64,000 bases of DNA, taken from Formosa sp. Hel1_33_131. Its GTDB lineage: Bacteria > Bacteroidota > Bacteroidia > Flavobacteriales > Flavobacteriaceae. The notes beneath the pieces were generated by a model that was given only the letters and a program-made list of their open reading frames with translations, was not told the DNA's origin and made no database searches. The translations under genes were made by a program, and so were the position numbers. Where the stretch lies: assembly GCA_949499105.1 (NCBI GenBank), contig CATEFX010000019.1:1-64000 (forward strand), in the 5' to 3' direction. Positions 43,229 to 52,627 of this stretch are shown piece by piece. Within the stretch, counting starts at the first letter, position 1, and each line of letters opens with the position of its first letter.

Positions 43229-43645
43229 ATGAAAAAAATCATCATCATCAACGGACCTAATTTGAATCTATTAGGCAAACGTGAACCCGGTATTTACGGC
43301 GCTCAATCGTTTAAAGACTTTTTTACAGAGTTAAAAAGGAAACACACAGCCTATGAGTTATCCTATTATCAATCCAATATAGAAGGGGAGCTGATCGATA
43401 AAATTCAAGAGGTTGGTTTTTCTTATGATGGGATAATTTTAAATGCCGCCGCCTATACCCACACTTCTGTAGGGATTGGTGATGCGATCAAAGCCATTGA
43501 AACGCCTGTCATTGAAGTACATATATCCAATACCTTCGCTCGTGAAGAGTTTAGGCATCAATCCTATATATCACCAAATGCAAAGGGTGTTATACTTGGA
43601 TTTGGGTTACAAAGTTACGAACTCGCTTTGCAAAGTTTCTTGTAA
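43229..43645 (+). CDS. aroQ: Type II 3-dehydroquinate dehydratase
   Basis: Shikimate-pathway enzyme that dehydrates 3-dehydroquinate. The 138 aa, slightly short but normal for the family, contain INGPNLNLLGKREPGIYG with the catalytic arginine and tyrosine, DGIILNAAAYTHTSVGIGDAI, and VIEVHISNTFAREEFRHQSYIS with the catalytic histidine region. Monocistronic, with a terminator shared with the convergent lpd gene. Confidence 0.96.
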   Translation: MKKIIIINGPNLNLLGKREPGIYGAQSFKDFFTELKRKHTAYELSYYQSNIEGELIDKIQEVGFSYDGIILNAAAYTHTSVGIGDAIKAIETPVIEVHISNTFAREEFRHQSYISPNAKGVILGFGLQSYELALQSFL

Positions 43646-43646
43646 C

Positions 43647-43678
43647 AAAAAAGACAGCCTTTTCAGACGGTCTTTTTT
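43647..43678. terminator. Terminator between aroQ and the second lpd
   Basis: AAAAAAGAC / GTCTTTTTT with a 14-nt loop. The A and T tracts allow termination in both directions, but the GC core is weak. Confidence 0.6.
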
Positions 43679-43694
43679 ATAAATAGTTTATTGT

Positions 43695-45071
43695 TTAAAT
43701 ATGGATCACTTCGCCATAAGCATCGGCAACAGCTTCCATCACGGCCTCACTCATTGTTGGGTGTGGGTGAATTGTTTTTAATACTTCATGCCCCGTTGTT
43801 TCAAGCTTTCGACCTAAGACGGCTTCTGCAATCATGTCCGTGACGCCAGTTCCAATCATATGACAGCCTAACCATTCGCCATATTTGGCATCAAAAATCA
43901 CTTTGACAAACCCTTCTTTATGGCCGCCAGCACTCGCTTTTCCTGAAGCAGAAAATGGAAATTTACCAACTTTAATATCAATTCCTTTATCTTTTGCTTG
44001 CGCTTCTGTTAGTCCAACACTTGCAATTTCTGGCGTGCAATACGTACAGCCAGGAATGTTGCCATAATCAATAGCTTCTACGTGTTGACCCGCAATTTTC
44101 TCAACACATAAAATTCCTTCAGCTGAAGCAACATGGGCGAGGGCAGGGCCCGGAGTGACATCGCCAATGGCATAATATCCAGGGATGTTTGTTTGATAAA
44201 AATCATTGACTAAAATTTTATCGCGATCCGTTACAATCCCAACGTCTTCTAAACCGATATTTTCAATATTTGTTTTAATCCCAACCGCAGATAATACCAT
44301 GTCGGCTTCCAAAATTTCTTCTCCTTTTTTAGTTTTGATGGTCGCTTTAACCCCTTCACCTGTAGTGTCTACGGATGTCACTTCTGTAGATGTTAAAATT
44401 TTAATCCCACTTTTCTTAAAAGAACGCTCTAATTGTTTAGAAACGTCTTCGTCTTCCACAGGAACAATTCGCGGTAAATATTCAACAACAGTCACATCAG
44501 TGCCCATGGAGTTGTAGAAATAGGCGAATTCGACGCCAATAGCACCAGAACCTACAATCACTAATTTTTTTGGTTGTTTTTCTAAAGTCATGGCTTTTCG
44601 GTAGCCAATTACTTTTTCACCATCTTGAGGTAAATTAGGCAATTCGCGAGAGCGAGCTCCTGTTGCAATAATGATATGATCGGCACTGTGTTCGGTTCCA
44701 TCAACATCGACTTTTTTCCCTGGTTTTAATGTGCCATAACCAGAAATAACATCAATTTTATTTTTTTTCATTAAAAACTGAACGCCTTTACTCATCCCAT
44801 CGGCCACATTACGACTTCGGTTGACAACTGCATCAAAATCTTTATCAAATTCTTTGACTGTTAATCCATACTCATCAGCATGCTTCAAATATTCAAATAC
44901 TTGTGCGGATTTTAAAAGTGCCTTGGTAGGAATACACCCCCAATTAAGACAAACGCCTCCTAAACTTTCCTTTTCAATCACGGCCGTTTTAAGGCCTAAT
45001 TGTGACGCTCTAATAGCGGTCACGTAACCACCTGGGCCACTTCCTAAAACGATAACATCGTATTTACTCAT
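43695..45071 (-). CDS. lpdA: Dihydrolipoyl dehydrogenase (second copy)
   Basis: FAD-dependent E3 flavoprotein, 458 aa. It shows GSGPGGYVTAIRASQ, the redox disulfide CLNWGC, GSGAIGVEFAYFYNSMG (NAD site), YAIGDVTPGPALAHVASAEG and the catalytic HPHPTMSEAVMEA. It is clearly different from the copy at 24651 (CLNVGC, 466 aa), so the cell keeps two E3 enzymes, probably for different complexes (pyruvate, 2-oxoglutarate, branched-chain or glycine cleavage). Assignment to one complex is not possible here. Confidence 0.95.
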   Translation of the reverse strand: MSKYDVIVLGSGPGGYVTAIRASQLGLKTAVIEKESLGGVCLNWGCIPTKALLKSAQVFEYLKHADEYGLTVKEFDKDFDAVVNRSRNVADGMSKGVQFLMKKNKIDVISGYGTLKPGKKVDVDGTEHSADHIIIATGARSRELPNLPQDGEKVIGYRKAMTLEKQPKKLVIVGSGAIGVEFAYFYNSMGTDVTVVEYLPRIVPVEDEDVSKQLERSFKKSGIKILTSTEVTSVDTTGEGVKATIKTKKGEEILEADMVLSAVGIKTNIENIGLEDVGIVTDRDKILVNDFYQTNIPGYYAIGDVTPGPALAHVASAEGILCVEKIAGQHVEAIDYGNIPGCTYCTPEIASVGLTEAQAKDKGIDIKVGKFPFSASGKASAGGHKEGFVKVIFDAKYGEWLGCHMIGTGVTDMIAEAVLGRKLETTGHEVLKTIHPHPTMSEAVMEAVADAYGEVIHI

Positions 45072-45128
45072 ATAATCGGTATTTTGAATTGATTTTAAAA
45101 TGCAAATTTACAAAACCTAACGGTAATA

Positions 45129-45683
45129 TTAAAGGTCTTCTGTGAAATGTGTTTTGCTTTTTTCTTTAGAAAATTTTATAGCATTATAATCTTTAGATTT
45201 TTCTTTAGGAATTGATAACGATTTCCATTCTGTATTTTTAATATGTTTACCAATAAAAACCATTTGTCCGATGTGATATGCATAATGGGCTAATTGTCTG
45301 TTTAATGCTTCCATCACTGTATGCCCCTGATTACGGATATAGATTGTTTTATCTAAATCAGCAAAATCTAAACGATTAAACGTATTAAAAAAACACGTCC
45401 AGCCGGTATCCCATTGTCCCAAAATAGTTTCTTTATTAGATGTCTCACTTATAAACTCTTGATCTCTCAAACGCCACGATTTTTCACCGTCTTCTAAAAA
45501 AATATTAGTCCATCTCGATAGCATATTTCCAGAAAGATGCTTTACAATAATGGCTATAGAATTTGAATCTTGATTTGGAGCCCATTGTAATTCAGAATCA
45601 GAAAGTTGATTGAATGTGTTTTCTCCTAAAGATTTATAGTAGTTAAATTCTTTAAATAAACTTTCTAAATAGGAGTTTTTCAT
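45129..45683 (-). CDS. DinB-superfamily protein, DUF1572
   Basis: 184-residue helical-bundle protein. The conserved opening YLESLFKEFNYYKSLGENTFNQLSDSELQW, the IAIIVKHLSGNMLSRW histidine and the ALNRQLAHYAYHIGQMVFIGKHI segment give the three histidines of the DinB-like metal site. Family members are putative thiol-dependent metalloenzymes; some use bacillithiol, which this organism probably makes (BshB1). No precise function is known. It follows the msrB pair on the same strand after about 30 nt. Confidence 0.85.
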   Translation of the reverse strand: MKNSYLESLFKEFNYYKSLGENTFNQLSDSELQWAPNQDSNSIAIIVKHLSGNMLSRWTNIFLEDGEKSWRLRDQEFISETSNKETILGQWDTGWTCFFNTFNRLDFADLDKTIYIRNQGHTVMEALNRQLAHYAYHIGQMVFIGKHIKNTEWKSLSIPKEKSKDYNAIKFSKEKSKTHFTEDL

Positions 45684-45712
45684 TCGTAATTATAATTTTA
45701 AAAGCGTAAAGT

Positions 45713-46108
45713 TTAACGATCTTGAAACTTCAAACTAACTGAATTTACGCAGTAACGTGTGCCAGTTTCGGTAGGGCCATCATTAAAGACATGACCAAGA
45801 TGACCGCCACAAGAATTGCAAACAATTTCTGTTCGGATCATTCCAATGGTTTTATCAGAAATGTAATCGACCTTACCTTTAATAGATGCATCAAAACTAG
45901 GCCAGCCACAATGTGCGTCAAACTTTTTGTCACTTTCAAAGAGGGGCTCATTGCACCCTGCACAGCAATAGGTGCCGTTTTCGAAATGTAAATTATAAGT
46001 ACCCGAATGTGGCATTTCAGTGCCTTTTTTTCGAAGAATTCGGTATTGCTCATCGGATAATTCCTCTTTCCAATTAGCTTCTGATTTATTAATTTTTGTG
46101 TTACTCAT
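45713..46108 (-). CDS. msrB: Peptide-methionine (R)-S-oxide reductase, cytoplasmic type
   Basis: Repairs methionine-R-sulfoxide in proteins. The 131 aa lack a signal peptide. They carry the zinc-binding pairs CAGC and CNSC, the GWPSFDASIKG core, GGHLGHVFNDGP, and the catalytic cysteine in RYCVNSVSLKF. It overlaps the second msrB by 8 nt on the same strand, forming a tandem pair likely translated together. Confidence 0.95.
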   Translation of the reverse strand: MSNTKINKSEANWKEELSDEQYRILRKKGTEMPHSGTYNLHFENGTYCCAGCNEPLFESDKKFDAHCGWPSFDASIKGKVDYISDKTIGMIRTEIVCNSCGGHLGHVFNDGPTETGTRYCVNSVSLKFQDR

Positions 46109-46580
46109 TTTTTGTTGGTGTAAATTTTAAAGCAGCGCCATTAATACAATGCCGTTTACCAGTTGTTTTGCGTGGACCATCATTAAACACATGTCCTAGA
46201 TGGCCTCCACAAGTCGCACAATGCTCTTCGGTGCGTGCCATTCCAATATTATAATCTACAGAAAAGGCGACGTTGCCTTTAATTTCTCTGTCAAAACTTG
46301 GCCATCCGGATCTAGAATCAAATTTATGATCGCCATCAAATAGTGGGGTATCACAACCTGCACAACTGTATATTCCTGCTTCATATATTTTATTAAGCGG
46401 ACTAGAAAATGCACGTTCAGTTCCTGCTGATCTAAGCACATTATACTGAAGATCATTGAGCTGAACTTTCCATTCTTGTTCTGTTTTAACAACTTTAAAG
46501 GCTTCTTTTTTTTGTGCAGCAGATTGACAAGAAACAAACAAACTAAGGATACCAATTGAAATAAATTTATTAAAAGTCAT
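46101..46580 (-). CDS. msrB: MsrB-like methionine sulfoxide reductase, predicted lipoprotein
   Basis: 159-residue MsrB with an N-terminal lipoprotein signal (GILSLFVSCQS), so it should act in the periplasm. Zinc pairs CAGC and CATC, GWPSFDREIKG, GGHLGHVFNDGP and the catalytic cysteine in RHCINGAALKF are all present. The paired arrangement provides MsrB activity on both sides of the inner membrane. It is divergent from the M48 protease gene. Confidence 0.92.
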   Translation of the reverse strand: MTFNKFISIGILSLFVSCQSAAQKKEAFKVVKTEQEWKVQLNDLQYNVLRSAGTERAFSSPLNKIYEAGIYSCAGCDTPLFDGDHKFDSRSGWPSFDREIKGNVAFSVDYNIGMARTEEHCATCGGHLGHVFNDGPRKTTGKRHCINGAALKFTPTKNE

Positions 46581-46643
46581 GAGCAGGAATTTAAATTTTA
46601 ATAAAAATAAGTGTTTTTTTAATCAGTCAATTTATTTTTCACA

Positions 46644-46672
46644 TAAATTTGTGACGAATTATTGATATTCGT
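46644..46672 (+). promoter_or_regulatory. Promoter and inverted repeat before the M48 gene
   Basis: TAAATTTG (46644-46651) matches TAnnTTTG. Immediately downstream ACGAAT-N7-ATTCGT (46654-46672) is a perfect inverted repeat covering the expected start site, a plausible operator for this gene or the divergent msrB pair. Confidence 0.4.
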
Positions 46673-46725
46673 GTCCTAATAATGGAACGTTTATTGATAT
46701 TAAGCTTTTTAAAACCAAATCAAAT

Positions 46726-47541
46726 ATGAAAAATCAAATTTTTACATTTTTAGTATTTTTAATAGCTGTGTCTTGTGCATCCAACCCCTTTACAGGAAAA
46801 AAGACGATGGCTTTCATGCCAAATTCGCAGTTGCTTCCCATGGCTTTTGCGCAATACGATGAATTTTTAACAGAAAATAAGGTTGTTACAGGAACTTCAG
46901 ATGCCAAAATGATTACTAGGGTAGGACAACGAATTTCGGTCGCTGCAGAACGTTGGTTAGACGCCAATAACTATCAAGGTTATTTAAAGGACTATAAGTG
47001 GGAGTACAATTTAGTGGAGGATGAAATGGTGAATGCATGGTGTATGCCTGGTGGCAAAATTGTGTTTTACACAGGAATCTTACCAATTGCTGAAAATGAG
47101 GCTGGCGTTGCCGCTATTATGGGGCATGAAGTTGCACATGCTTTAGCAAATCACGGTCAACAACGAATGAGTGCGGGCATGCTACAACAAGCAGCAGCTG
47201 TTGGAGTAGCGGTGGCTACACAAGAAAAAAGCAGCTCTGAGCAAGCCATGTGGATGCAAGCCTTTGCGGTGGGCTCATCCGTAGGAGGGATGTTACCTTT
47301 TAGTCGTGGTCATGAAACAGAAGCAGACAAAATTGGTTTATACTTATCCGCTATTGCAGGCTACAATCCAGATGAAGCTGCTTTGTTATGGGAACGCATG
47401 AAAGCAAATAGTGGGGGACAAGGCCCACCAGAATTTCTGAGTACTCACCCCTCAAATGATTCTCGAATTTCTAATTTAAGAGCGCTGTCTGACCAAGCTA
47501 AAGTTGAAGCCCGCAAATTTGGAGTGACATCTTTTAGGTAA
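46726..47541 (+). CDS. M48-family zinc metalloprotease lipoprotein
   Basis: Periplasmic quality-control protease like LoiP/BepA or YggG, 271 aa. The N-terminal lipobox VSCASNPFTGKK follows a hydrophobic stretch. The catalytic GHEVAHALANHG carries HExxH, and RGHETEADKIGLYL supplies the third zinc ligand. The region MPGGKIVFYTGILP precedes it. No extra TPR domain is fused. It likely trims or clears misfolded outer-membrane proteins. Confidence 0.93.
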   Translation: MKNQIFTFLVFLIAVSCASNPFTGKKTMAFMPNSQLLPMAFAQYDEFLTENKVVTGTSDAKMITRVGQRISVAAERWLDANNYQGYLKDYKWEYNLVEDEMVNAWCMPGGKIVFYTGILPIAENEAGVAAIMGHEVAHALANHGQQRMSAGMLQQAAAVGVAVATQEKSSSEQAMWMQAFAVGSSVGGMLPFSRGHETEADKIGLYLSAIAGYNPDEAALLWERMKANSGGQGPPEFLSTHPSNDSRISNLRALSDQAKVEARKFGVTSFR

Positions 47542-47580
47542 TACTTACTTTTAAATTGAAATAATTCATTATTTTAGGAG

Positions 47581-47608
47581 CTGCTCAACTAATTGAGCAG
47601 TTTTTTTT
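47581..47608 (+). terminator. Terminator hairpin abutting the next start codon
   Basis: CTGCTCAA / TTGAGCAG with a CTAA loop, then eight T. The T-run ends at 47608 and the UMF1 transporter ATG begins at 47609, so the terminator fills the space where a ribosome site would be. Confidence 0.85.
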
Positions 47609-48925
47609 ATGAAAATATTTGAAAGAGGAAGTAAAAAACTCACCAAAGCATGGGCTTTTTACGATTGGGCAAATTCGGTTTATCCGCTTGTCATTAGTAC
47701 GGCTGTATTTCCAATCTACTACAGTAGCATCACAAGTTCATTTGCAAACGAAGCTGGAGATATTTCGTTTTTAGGGATGCAGTGGAATCCCACTACTTTA
47801 TACGATTACACACTTTCGCTTTCCTTTTTAATCGTCGCATTTTTTTCTCCTATATTATCAGGGATTGCTGATTATATGGGGAATAAATTAAAGTTTCTAA
47901 AATTCTTTTGCCTCCTAGGATCGTTGTCGGTGATGTGTTTGTTCTTTTTTACAGGCGTAGAAACGCTTTGGGTGGCGCTTACGTTTACCATTTTGGCAAG
48001 TATTGGGTTTTGGGGAAGTCTTGTGTTTTATAATGCCTATTTGCCAGAAGTTGCGTTTCCAGAACAACAAGATAAAGTCAGTGCTCAAGGATTTATTTAT
48101 GGGTATGCGGGCTCGGTATTATTGCTAGTGTTTAGCCTTGTGATGGTACAAAAACCCGAATGGTTTGGGATCTCAGATCCCACATTAGCACCTCGAATTA
48201 CGTTTTTGTTGGTTGGAATTTGGTGGCTTGGCTTTGCACAAATAACATATCGACGTTTACCAAATAATGTATTTAACCATCAACCTGAAAAAGACTATAT
48301 ATGGAAGGGTCTTAAGGAGTTAAAAATTGTATTTAATGAACTGGTACATTACCCACAACTTAAATCTTTTTTAGTTTCCTTTTTTTGTTTTAGTGTGGGG
48401 GTTCAAACCATTGTTTTAATGGCTGGAATTTTTGGAAGTAAAGAACTAGGTTTGCCAACGTCGAATTTAATTCTCACGATTATATTGGTGCAAGTGGTCG
48501 CAATTTTTGGGGCGTATTTATTCTCTAAACTATCAGAAAAAATTGGAAATATCAGAACCTTAAAATTGACACTAATTATATGGGGGGGCGTCTGTTTTAT
48601 GGCTTTTTCATTAGATGTCAACCAACCCCACGTAGATTATTATTTTTATGGTTTAGGGATTATACTAGGCTTTGTTTTAGGAGCGACGCAAGCTATAGGT
48701 CGATCGACCTATTCTAAATTATTACCTGAAACCCATGACCATGCGACTTATTTTAGTTTTTATGATGTCACCGAAAAACTAGCAATTGTTCTAGGGATGT
48801 TTGTGTTTGGGTTCTTGATAGCGCTCACCGATTCTATGCAATATTCAGTACTTTCAATGGCAGCCTTTTTCGCTTTTGCTTATATTGTTTTGAGTCGTAT
48901 CAAAGCGACCGAATTTGTTAAATAA
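47609..48925 (+). CDS. UMF1-family MFS transporter
   Basis: Major facilitator of the UMF1 (Atg22-like) group with about 12 membrane helices in 438 aa. The start AWAFYDWANSVYPLVISTAVFPIYY is the family signature; GNKLKFLKFFCLLGS and GFVLGATQAIGRSTYSKLLPE mark inner loops. Family members are candidate amino-acid or solute exporters; the substrate is unknown. The ATG sits directly after a terminator T-run, so either a promoter lies within the hairpin region or expression relies on read-through. Confidence 0.9.
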   Translation: MKIFERGSKKLTKAWAFYDWANSVYPLVISTAVFPIYYSSITSSFANEAGDISFLGMQWNPTTLYDYTLSLSFLIVAFFSPILSGIADYMGNKLKFLKFFCLLGSLSVMCLFFFTGVETLWVALTFTILASIGFWGSLVFYNAYLPEVAFPEQQDKVSAQGFIYGYAGSVLLLVFSLVMVQKPEWFGISDPTLAPRITFLLVGIWWLGFAQITYRRLPNNVFNHQPEKDYIWKGLKELKIVFNELVHYPQLKSFLVSFFCFSVGVQTIVLMAGIFGSKELGLPTSNLILTIILVQVVAIFGAYLFSKLSEKIGNIRTLKLTLIIWGGVCFMAFSLDVNQPHVDYYFYGLGIILGFVLGATQAIGRSTYSKLLPETHDHATYFSFYDVTEKLAIVLGMFVFGFLIALTDSMQYSVLSMAAFFAFAYIVLSRIKATEFVK

Positions 48926-49050
48926 TTTCTATATCTATCGTCCACTACTAAATTGGCACAACAATTGAACTTTATATTTTAAATCGAAAGCAACTACTCT
49001 GTAAAATGATTAATGCTTCCGTTTTATAATAACTATTAATACCAAACTAG

Positions 49051-49070
49051 TTCTGTTTTATGACAGAATG
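49051..49070 (+). promoter_or_regulatory. Candidate heat-shock operator upstream of lon
   Basis: TTCTGT-N6-ACAGAA (49051-49068) is a perfect inverted repeat. TGAC-AGAA-TGAC overlaps it (49061-49072) as a direct repeat. It lies 13-33 nt before the lon ATG, a place where a stress repressor could act. Confidence 0.4.
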
Positions 49071-49083
49071 ACCTAATATACCT

Positions 49084-51531
49084 ATGAGCAAATCAAAATT
49101 CACAATGCTTGACAGTTTGTCATTACAAGACTTTGACGAAAATTCAGAGTTAATCCCTTTAATGACCACAGAAGATGAAGAAGCTATAAAAAATGAATCG
49201 TTACCTGACTCAGTTCCAATTCTTTCACTTCGAAATACCGTTTTATTCCCTGGGGTTGTTATTCCTATTACTGCGGGTCGAGATAAATCTATTCAGTTAA
49301 TTAATGAAGCCAATTCAGGCTCTAAGGTGATTGGAGTTGTGTCTCAAAAAGATGAGAATGTCGAAGACCCTACTATTGATGATGTCTATACAACGGGGAC
49401 CGTGGCTAGGATTTTAAAAGTCCTAAAAATGCCCGACGGGAATACGACCGTAATCATTCAAGGAAAAAAGCGATTTCAAATTTCTGAGATGGTTTCAGAA
49501 ACTCCTTATATGGTGGCTAAAATTCAGGATGTACCAGAAATCACGCCTTTAGATACCACCGAATTCCCAGCTATTATTGAATCGATTAAAGAGTTGGCAC
49601 TTCAAATTATAAAGCAAAGTCCAACAATTCCTAGTGAAGCATCTTTTGCGATTAAGAATATTGAAAGCAGCTCGTTTTTAATCAACTTTGTGTCCTCAAA
49701 CATGAATATTTCTGTTGTTGAAAAACAAAAATTATTAGAAGTTCATGAACTTCAGGAACGTGCCTTATTAACCTTAAAGCACATGAATGTTGAGTTTCAA
49801 CGCTTGGAGCTCAAGAATGACATTCAATCCAAAGTGCAAAGTGACATGAGTCAACAACAGCGCGAATATTTCTTACAACAACAAATTAAAACCATTCAAG
49901 AGGAATTGGGGGGAGTGAGTTATGAAGAAGAAATTGAAGAGATGAAATCTCGAGCCGTTAAAAAGAAATGGAACGAAAAAGTTGAGGCTCATTTTAATAA
50001 AGAAATTGGAAAACTTCAACGGATGAACCCACAAGTTGCGGAGTATTCAATTCAAAGAAATTATTTAGACCTCTTTTTAGATTTACCTTGGGATTCTTTT
50101 AGTAAGGATAATTTTGATTTGAAGCGGGCTCAAAAGGTATTAGATCGTGATCATTTTGGATTGGAAGAAGTCAAACGACGAATTATAGAATATTTGGCTG
50201 TTTTAAAGCTTAGAAATGATATGAAATCTCCAATTCTTTGTCTGTATGGCCCTCCTGGAGTTGGTAAAACATCCTTAGGGAAGTCAATTGCAGAAGCTTT
50301 AGGGAGAGAATATGTTCGTATTTCTTTAGGTGGTTTGAGAGATGAAGCTGAAATAAGAGGTCATAGAAAAACATATATTGGTGCCATGCCGGGTCGAATT
50401 TTGCAAAGTTTAAAAAAGGCAGGCACTTCAAACCCTGTTTTTGTTTTGGATGAAATTGATAAACTGTCGAGTTCGAATCAAGGGGATCCATCTTCCGCAA
50501 TGTTAGAAGTCTTAGATCCAGAACAAAATTCAGCATTTTATGACAATTTTTTAGAAATGGGCTATGACCTTTCTAAAGTCATGTTTGTAGCAACTTCGAA
50601 CAGTTTAAATACCATTCAACCTGCGCTTTTAGATCGTATGGAAATTATCAATGTATCGGGTTATACGATTGAAGAAAAGGTTCAGATTGGAAAAAAATTC
50701 TTATTACCAAAGCAAATTAAAGAACATGGAATGAAAACGCCTGATCTTAAAATAGCTCAACCCCAATTAGAAAAAATTGTCGAAGGCTACACCAGAGAAT
50801 CAGGAGTGAGAGGGCTTGAAAAACAAATCGCAAAAATGGTGCGTTATGCTGCCAAGAATATTGCAATGGAAGAGTCTTATGAAGTTAAAGTTTCAAATGA
50901 AACCATTGTAGAAGTTTTGGGCAGTCCTAAACTCGAACGTGATAAATACGAAAATAACGATGTTGCAGGGGTTGTCACAGGGCTCGCATGGACGCGTGTT
51001 GGTGGTGATATTTTATTTATAGAATCTATTTTATCAAAAGGAAAAGGGACTTTAAATATCACAGGGAACTTAGGAAAAGTGATGAAAGAATCTGCGACCA
51101 TTGCGATGGAATACATCAAAGCGAATGCGGATTTATATGGTCTAGACCATGCTATTTTTGAGAAGTATAATGTACATATTCACGTGCCTGAAGGAGCCAC
51201 TCCAAAAGATGGCCCTAGTGCTGGTATCACAATGCTTACGTCTCTAGTGTCTTTGTTTACTCAGAAAAAAATTATGAAAAATTTAGCCATGACCGGTGAA
51301 ATTACTTTGCGAGGCAAAGTACTGCCGGTTGGAGGAATTAAAGAAAAGATTTTGGCCGCTAAGCGTGCTAAAATTAAAGATATCATCCTTTCAAAAGAAA
51401 ACAAAAGTGATATTGATGACATCAATGCAACCTACCTTAAAGGCCTGAAATTTCATTTTGTTTCTGAGATGAGTGAAGTTATTGAAATCGCGATCACCAA
51501 TCAAAAAGTGAAAAATGCTAAAACTTTATAA
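49084..51531 (+). CDS. lon: ATP-dependent protease Lon
   Basis: Cytoplasmic AAA+ serine protease for damaged and regulatory proteins, 815 aa. The N-terminal LON domain (about 40-250) opens with [23 protein letters not shown]. Walker [12 protein letters not shown] lies near residue 385, Walker [11 protein letters not shown] follows, and the C-terminal protease domain has [12 protein letters not shown] with the catalytic serine and the lysine in [18 protein letters not shown]. Standard length. The order lon-porQ-cmk is common in flavobacteria. Confidence 0.97.
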   Translation: MSKSKFTMLDSLSLQDFDENSELIPLMTTEDEEAIKNESLPDSVPILSLRNTVLFPGVVIPITAGRDKSIQLINEANSGSKVIGVVSQKDENVEDPTIDDVYTTGTVARILKVLKMPDGNTTVIIQGKKRFQISEMVSETPYMVAKIQDVPEITPLDTTEFPAIIESIKELALQIIKQSPTIPSEASFAIKNIESSSFLINFVSSNMNISVVEKQKLLEVHELQERALLTLKHMNVEFQRLELKNDIQSKVQSDMSQQQREYFLQQQIKTIQEELGGVSYEEEIEEMKSRAVKKKWNEKVEAHFNKEIGKLQRMNPQVAEYSIQRNYLDLFLDLPWDSFSKDNFDLKRAQKVLDRDHFGLEEVKRRIIEYLAVLKLRNDMKSPILCLYGPPGVGKTSLGKSIAEALGREYVRISLGGLRDEAEIRGHRKTYIGAMPGRILQSLKKAGTSNPVFVLDEIDKLSSSNQGDPSSAMLEVLDPEQNSAFYDNFLEMGYDLSKVMFVATSNSLNTIQPALLDRMEIINVSGYTIEEKVQIGKKFLLPKQIKEHGMKTPDLKIAQPQLEKIVEGYTRESGVRGLEKQIAKMVRYAAKNIAMEESYEVKVSNETIVEVLGSPKLERDKYENNDVAGVVTGLAWTRVGGDILFIESILSKGKGTLNITGNLGKVMKESATIAMEYIKANADLYGLDHAIFEKYNVHIHVPEGATPKDGPSAGITMLTSLVSLFTQKKIMKNLAMTGEITLRGKVLPVGGIKEKILAAKRAKIKDIILSKENKSDIDDINATYLKGLKFHFVSEMSEVIEIAITNQKVKNAKTL

Positions 51532-51607
51532 TTAAAGGTTTTAGTGTTCTACAAAATAAACCCTTCTAGTATTCGTTTAAGAATTGATTTATTTACTTTT
51601 ATATAAA

Positions 51608-52627
51608 ATGAGGATATATGTTGTGTTTTTTTTGATTTTATGTGGTCATGATGCAGCACATGCGCAACTTGGGGGCGAATCTACCTATCAGTTTTTAAAT
51701 CTAATGTCCTCTCCAAGGCAAGCGGCTCTTGGTGGAAAGGTGCTTACAAATGTGGATTACGATGTCACACAAGCCTTGTACAATCCTGCAACGATTAATG
51801 TTGCAATGGACAACCAATTGGCATTGAATTATTCGAGTTATTTAGGAGATATTAGTTATGGAACTGCTGCTTATGCCTATACATGGGACCGCCGGACTCA
51901 AACATTTCATGTGGGGATGACTTATGTGAATTATGGAAGTTTTGATGGCTATGATGAAAATGGAGTCAGTACAGGAACGTTTTCTGGTACTGAAGCTGCT
52001 CTTTCTGTCGGCTATGCTACTCAAATTGGATATTCAGATTTTTATATCGGCGCGAATCTTAAATTAATTTCCTCAAAGTTAGAACAGTACAATTCTTTTG
52101 GAATTGCGACTGATGTTGGTATCATATATATTAATGATTATTTAGATTTTAATGCCGCCCTAGTGGTGCGGAATTTTGGAACTCAACTCACCACCTATGC
52201 TGGTATGCAAGAGTCTTTACCTTTTGAGATTGATCTTGGGTTATCTCAAACACTAGAAAATGTCCCTTTAAAATGGCATCTAACGTTTGAAAATCTTCAA
52301 AAGTGGCCGATTGCCGTTTCTAACCCTGCACGTGCGACCTCAGATCTAAACAATAATCAAACGCAAGAAGAAATCAGTTTTTTCAAAAACCTTGTCAGAC
52401 ATACAATTATAGGCGCAGAATTGTTTCCTAATAAAGGATTTAATCTTAGATTTGGATATAGTTTTAGACGTGCTGCCGAACTGATGATTTTAGAACAACG
52501 AAATTTTTCGGGCTTGTCCTTCGGGATAGGTTTAAAATTTAATAAAATGAGATTTAGTTATACGCATGCCCGCTACTCATCCGCCACAAACACAAGTTTT
52601 CTGGGGCTACAAATAAATTTACAATAG
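51608..52627 (+). CDS. porQ: Type IX secretion system protein PorQ
   Basis: Outer-membrane barrel of the T9SS attachment machinery, which processes and anchors proteins carrying a C-terminal sorting domain. About 339 aa from the ATG at 51608, chosen because it starts the signal peptide (MRIYVVFFLILC...HAQ); the ORF runs eight codons upstream. The mature protein begins GGESTYQFLNLMSSPRQAALGG, a PorV/PorQ-type signature, and continues in glycine/aromatic strands. It lies between lon and cmk, overlapping cmk by one base. Confidence 0.88.
   Translation: MRIYVVFFLILCGHDAAHAQLGGESTYQFLNLMSSPRQAALGGKVLTNVDYDVTQALYNPATINVAMDNQLALNYSSYLGDISYGTAAYAYTWDRRTQTFHVGMTYVNYGSFDGYDENGVSTGTFSGTEAALSVGYATQIGYSDFYIGANLKLISSKLEQYNSFGIATDVGIIYINDYLDFNAALVVRNFGTQLTTYAGMQESLPFEIDLGLSQTLENVPLKWHLTFENLQKWPIAVSNPARATSDLNNNQTQEEISFFKNLVRHTIIGAELFPNKGFNLRFGYSFRRAAELMILEQRNFSGLSFGIGLKFNKMRFSYTHARYSSATNTSFLGLQINLQ

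Noticed and set aside
45838-46053. 71-aa ORF inside msrB
   Set aside because: Same-strand out-of-frame shadow of msrB.
47581-47608. Riboswitch before the UMF1 transporter
   Set aside because: One simple hairpin with a T-run and no room for a ligand-binding domain; a terminator explains it.
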